Shown one piece after another: positions 61,486 through 64,000 of a stretch of DNA of 64,000 nt. The notes beneath the pieces are model-generated. The model worked only from the letters and a program-made list of their open reading frames with translations, did not search any database and was not told where the DNA came from. The stretch is taken from the NCBI RefSeq assembly GCF_963676065.1, contig NZ_OY780933.1, positions 3,264,122-3,328,121 of the forward strand, written 5' to 3'. How positions within the stretch are numbered: the first letter of the stretch is position 1; each line of letters begins with the position of its first letter. The position numbers and the translations under genes were made by a program. The DNA comes from Maridesulfovibrio sp. GTDB taxonomy: Bacteria; Desulfobacterota; Desulfovibrionia; Desulfovibrionales; Desulfovibrionaceae.

Positions 61486-61728
61486 TCAAGCCCCCAATGT
61501 GAGATTTTCCTAAAAGGCTACACATTGGGTGCTTTTCCACAATTGGAAAAATGTGTTTTGTAGTAAACTAGTCTGGCCCAATTTTGGAATAACAATAAAT
61601 ATCAAAAGGTTACAAAGACCGGAATTTGACTTGTTACTAGATTGCTTAGATTTTTTCTTGACAATGGAGTTGGACAAGAGATTCGGGAGGTTAGGTTTTA
61701 TTTCATACCGTGAATAGGTGGGAATAAG
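61486..61728. other. Noncoding gap upstream of the gpW-like gene
   Basis: No credible gene. It holds an imperfect extended palindrome around TTTTCCA-CAAT-TGGAAAA (61533-61550) flanked by ACACAT / ATGTGT, and A/T-rich bases that could carry a late promoter on the minus strand. The TTTTCCA/TGGAAAA arms resemble those of the palindrome at 38158-38194. Confidence 0.4.
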
Positions 61729-61730
61729 AA

Positions 61731-61763
61731 AACCCCCGCTTTGTTGGTTACAAAGAGGGGGTT
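61731..61763 (-). terminator. Terminator after the BRO-type gene
   Basis: AACCCCC(G)CTTTG / CAAAG(A)GGGGGTT with a seven-base loop, followed on the minus strand by TTTTCTTATT. It ends the transcript of the antirepressor gene before the late genes. Confidence 0.8.
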
Positions 61764-61771
61764 GAGGTAAA

Positions 61772-62629
61772 TCAAGCTATATTGATGTCAGAAAAAGGAA
61801 TTGTTTTAGGGCCATCATCGCCGAGCCATTCAACAAAATACCAGCCCTTGGCCCGTTTTTCATGACGAAAATTAACCTCAAATTTCATCCAACGGCCCCA
61901 CATCTGGATAGTCACGGGTTCGCATTCCTGCTCGCGTACCCACTGGCAATATAGCTGGTAAAGCGGCGTGGCCTGAATAACCATTCTTTCCGAAAGACTG
62001 AACTTCTTGGCCGAAGGCTTAAGGAATCGTTCGACCCATTCGCGGAACAATATCATGGACTGGTCCCCGCCCTGAATCTGCAATCCAGAGCCGGGGCGCA
62101 CATCGGAAAGAAGGTGGCAATATTCAAAAAACAAACGGTGAATATCATCTTCGCAACCACCATTCATTCGTGCTACCTGCACAGCGGATTGTAAAGCAAC
62201 GGACCGCTGATTCGGACGCAGCCGGGGAAGCTTATCCAACTCATACGGCAAGGAAGGGGTCGAAGCAGATTCTTCGCTTTCGGGATCGTCATCACCAAGA
62301 GCATAACAACCTCGTTCACGCAGAGTAGGAAGAACTTCCGAGGTGACCCAACGGCGAAACTTTTTGGCTTCGGGTTTACGGCTTTTGAAGATTAGGGAGT
62401 AGAGGCCGGATTCGGAGACGGCTAAAACCTCCTGCCTTCTGCCTATGGGGTCGGTAATACCTACCCCATCTCTTTCGTCATCATCCAATCGCGAAACTGC
62501 GTCTTTGTGGTTAGAGATTTCCAAAGCAGCACAAACATCCTTGGCCACAAACCAATAAAGACCTTCTTGATCTGTAACAACCCGGACCACACGGTCACCG
62601 AAATCAAAAGGGATAATTTTATCAGACAT
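61772..62629 (-). CDS. BRO-N domain antirepressor-like protein, 285 aa
   Basis: The N-terminal BRO-N/ANT domain is clear: VRVVTDQEGLYWFVAKDVCA, ALEISNHKDAVSRLDDDE, VLAVSESGLYSLIFKSRKPEA and FRRWVTSEVLPTLRERG. The C-terminal part (about 125-285) is unassigned and ends KGWYFVEWLGDDGPKTIPF. BRO proteins bind DNA and many act as antirepressors. The ATG at 62629 has GGAGG seven bases upstream and overlaps the preceding stop by eight bases. Confidence 0.8.
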   Translation of the reverse strand: MSDKIIPFDFGDRVVRVVTDQEGLYWFVAKDVCAALEISNHKDAVSRLDDDERDGVGITDPIGRRQEVLAVSESGLYSLIFKSRKPEAKKFRRWVTSEVLPTLRERGCYALGDDDPESEESASTPSLPYELDKLPRLRPNQRSVALQSAVQVARMNGGCEDDIHRLFFEYCHLLSDVRPGSGLQIQGGDQSMILFREWVERFLKPSAKKFSLSERMVIQATPLYQLYCQWVREQECEPVTIQMWGRWMKFEVNFRHEKRAKGWYFVEWLGDDGPKTIPFSDINIA

Positions 62630-62849
62630 TGCCAAGCCTCCGCTCCAGATCGCGCATGAACTCGGCGTTCTTGGCTTCCATTGCCTCCCATTCAGTTTTT
62701 ATCAGATGGGACACACCGCCGAACTTCTCAAAATCAAGGACATCAGAAAGAATTATGAAGGGATAGAGATTAGCTTGAAGCTGTTGCTGGACAAGAGATA
62801 AAACGCGGGATTGTTCGGTTTCGTTGATGGGGGTTACTTTTGAGCTCAT
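62622..62849 (-). CDS. Small protein upstream of the BRO gene, 75 aa
   Basis: MSSKVTPINETEQSRVLSLV begins a helical soluble protein with an acidic centre. It is coupled to the BRO gene. No family is recognised. Confidence 0.5.
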   Translation of the reverse strand: MSSKVTPINETEQSRVLSLVQQQLQANLYPFIILSDVLDFEKFGGVSHLIKTEWEAMEAKNAEFMRDLERRLGNV

Positions 62850-63165
62850 GAAGAGCCTCCTTGCGGCTGAAAGTGTTTCAAGACTTTAAAAAAATTACCG
62901 GGAGCTTGAAACAACGTCCGCAAGAACGCCCTGCTAAACTTTCCCCCTAAGGGTCTTGTATGGTAAAGCAGACTCCCGGCAAAAAATGGAGACTAAATAT
63001 GATTATGCCCAGAAAGGGGTATGGTTAAAAATAGGGCATAAAAAAGCCACTTCTGACGGGAGCGGAAGCCGCTTGCGGTTAAGAGTGTTTCAAGCTCTTG
63101 AGTAATTATTTATCCCGTTATTGGTTAACAAGTCAACCAATAACGGGATATTTTATGTGGTAAGG
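62850..63165. other. Noncoding region with repeats between the SWIM gene and the BRO operon
   Basis: No credible coding frame is seen in these 316 bases. A direct repeat of about 26 bases (CTTGCGG.T.A.AGTGTTTCAAG) lies at 62860-62885 and 63072-63098. Inverted pairs are CCGGGAG / CTCCCGG (about 62899 and 62973), TATGCCC / GGGCATA (63003 and 63033) and AGCGG / CCGCT. It may be a regulatory leader or a small RNA gene. Confidence 0.45.
63111..63150. terminator. Perfect 16-bp inverted repeat, likely terminator of the SWIM gene
   Basis: TATCCCGTTATTGGTT and its exact complement enclose eight bases, 16 bases after the SWIM gene stop. The T-run is poor on the minus strand (AAATAATTA), so it could also be a protein-binding site. 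Confidence 0.55.
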
Positions 63166-63972
63166 TCATTTCTTCTTTTTCAATTCATCTCGCAACTTTT
63201 CTTTTTCATCCCTAATCCACTTAGACAAGGCAGGCATCAAATGAATATACTTACGTTTAGAAACTTCCCTGTTCTCTGAATGAAAATTAAAACTATCACC
63301 GTTGAACTTGATCTTAGAATTTACAGTATTTGCTCTGAGGCTTACTTCAGCACTTATTTTTTCTCCTTCAACCTGCCCTGCAATTATCCACTTCATAGGA
63401 TCATCAAGCTGGGTCTCTTCAACAGTTGAAATTGCATCTACTGGCAAATCATCAGGAATTCCATGCACAGAGCGAAAAACAATATCCTGTACTTCTATCG
63501 GAGTTCCATGAGTCCAAACATTTCCACTCTTTTCCCATCCATACCGCTTGCCTTGGAAACAAACACTGTACCAAATATCATCCTCGCGATCTTTAAAGTA
63601 AGCAATTTCACCATGAGGGCTGTCCAGCTTCACAATTTTTTTATCCGCTGGAATTTTCCACCCTTTTTTATAAAACCACTCCAAAGCTTCTTGATACAAA
63701 GATAAATACTTCGGTAATCTATCCTGCCCGATACAGTACTGTACAAGATGTTTACAAAGTCTACGGGGATCATCCTGTGGGAATTGCTGCCTGCGTTTCT
63801 GCCAATCAGGACAAGTACAGGACAATTGCCCCAGACTGACATGGTAAGTTTCCCCGGATGAACGCGAAACCACCGCTACAGCATCATCTGGAAGAACCGG
63901 CCCAGAATTCATCTTGAAATTCTTGAAAAGCCAATAAAGACCAGCCGCGAGAACTATTAATAGCCATTCCAT
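63166..63972 (-). CDS. Membrane-anchored SWIM zinc-finger protein, 268 aa
   Basis: An N-terminal membrane helix (MEWLLIVLAAGLYWLFKNF) is followed by a SWIM zinc finger, CTCPDWQKRRQQF... then CKHLVQYC: the C-x-C...C-x-H plan, at about residues 52-80. The rest (about 85-268) has WFYKKGWKIPADKK and a strand-rich region, and ends in a Lys-rich tail. SWIM fingers bind DNA or proteins; a membrane-anchored one is unusual. It may be a prophage cargo gene. It lies where terminase genes would be expected. Confidence 0.7.
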   Translation of the reverse strand: MEWLLIVLAAGLYWLFKNFKMNSGPVLPDDAVAVVSRSSGETYHVSLGQLSCTCPDWQKRRQQFPQDDPRRLCKHLVQYCIGQDRLPKYLSLYQEALEWFYKKGWKIPADKKIVKLDSPHGEIAYFKDREDDIWYSVCFQGKRYGWEKSGNVWTHGTPIEVQDIVFRSVHGIPDDLPVDAISTVEETQLDDPMKWIIAGQVEGEKISAEVSLRANTVNSKIKFNGDSFNFHSENREVSKRKYIHLMPALSKWIRDEKEKLRDELKKKK

Positions 63973-64000
63973 AACATCACCCTAAGGAGTAAATTCAACG

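Larger units (their letters stand above)
27546..64000. mobile_element. Lambda/siphovirus-type prophage, right end outside the window
   Basis: From the 3' end of tRNA-Arg to the window edge the genes are integrase, excisionase-like, a leftward early operon, a divergent repressor switch, cargo genes and a full morphogenesis set (portal, protease-capsid, tail tube, tape measure, fibre, lysis). All late genes are on the minus strand. No attR or terminase is in view. The exact left boundary is inferred from the tRNA 3' end and is uncertain by some tens of bases. Confidence 0.9.

Overview
The window reads as a chromosome segment of a Desulfovibrionaceae-like sulfate reducer (Maridesulfovibrio/Desulfovibrio type). 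This is inferred from gene content and protein flavour only: a selA/selB selenocysteine module, a PSP1/RicT protein next to metG, a FeoA-only protein, and moderate GC. No database search was possible. About 27.5 kb of ordinary housekeeping chromosome is followed, from a tRNA-Arg gene to the right edge, by an integrated lambda/siphovirus-type prophage whose far end lies outside the window.

Chromosomal part (1-27562). A 5'-truncated M20 amidohydrolase is coupled to pyrC, followed by pyrE (plus strand, pyrimidine synthesis). A minus-strand run carries carB, purF, a YkgJ-like cysteine-cluster protein and PBP1A. Then come a small plus-strand cluster (FeoA-like, a small unknown, SlyX), metG with ricT, a CheY-like receiver, murA with comEC, two identical tRNA-His genes, a secreted unknown protein, and the minus-strand series folC, selA, M18 aminopeptidase and selB, interrupted by a nested palindromic intergenic element at 23095-23287.

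Prophage left/early region (27563-38075). The integrase lies directly downstream of tRNA-Arg(UCU), which stays intact. A long leftward operon of about 20 mostly small, tightly overlapping genes runs from a Cro-like HTH gene to an excisionase-like gene that meets the integrase tail to tail. Its recognisable cargo is a C5 DNA methyltransferase with a second long reading frame overlapping it, a PD-(D/E)XK-type nuclease, a radical SAM protein, a PAPS-reductase/DndC-type ATP pyrophosphatase, an ASCH-like protein, a Lar-like zinc protein, and a secreted protein made of five 16-residue repeats. No replication genes are recognisable there.

Switch and lysogeny region (38076-43210). A divergent operator region has four TTAGGTT half-sites and a separate 11-bp palindrome. 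It separates the Cro-like gene from a CI-like repressor that lacks a peptidase domain. Beyond are likely lysogen-expressed cargo genes: a four-fold tandem HTH-like protein, three consecutive lipoproteins, a membrane-anchored pentapeptide-repeat protein and a DUF2158-like protein.

Late region (43226-61485, all minus strand). Read in transcription order it holds a gpW-like protein, lambda-type portal, a protease-scaffold-capsid fusion, DUF2190 cement protein, a lysis cassette (holin, M15 endolysin, overlapping Rz/Rz1), neck proteins, a tail tube protein with a duplicated insert, a tail chaperone pair that appears to use -1 frameshifting, tape measure, tail-tip proteins and a fibre with LamG-like and carbohydrate-binding-like modules. 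The terminase expected upstream of gpW is absent. Instead 61486-64000 holds a BRO-type antirepressor, a small protein, a structured noncoding stretch and a membrane-anchored SWIM zinc-finger protein.
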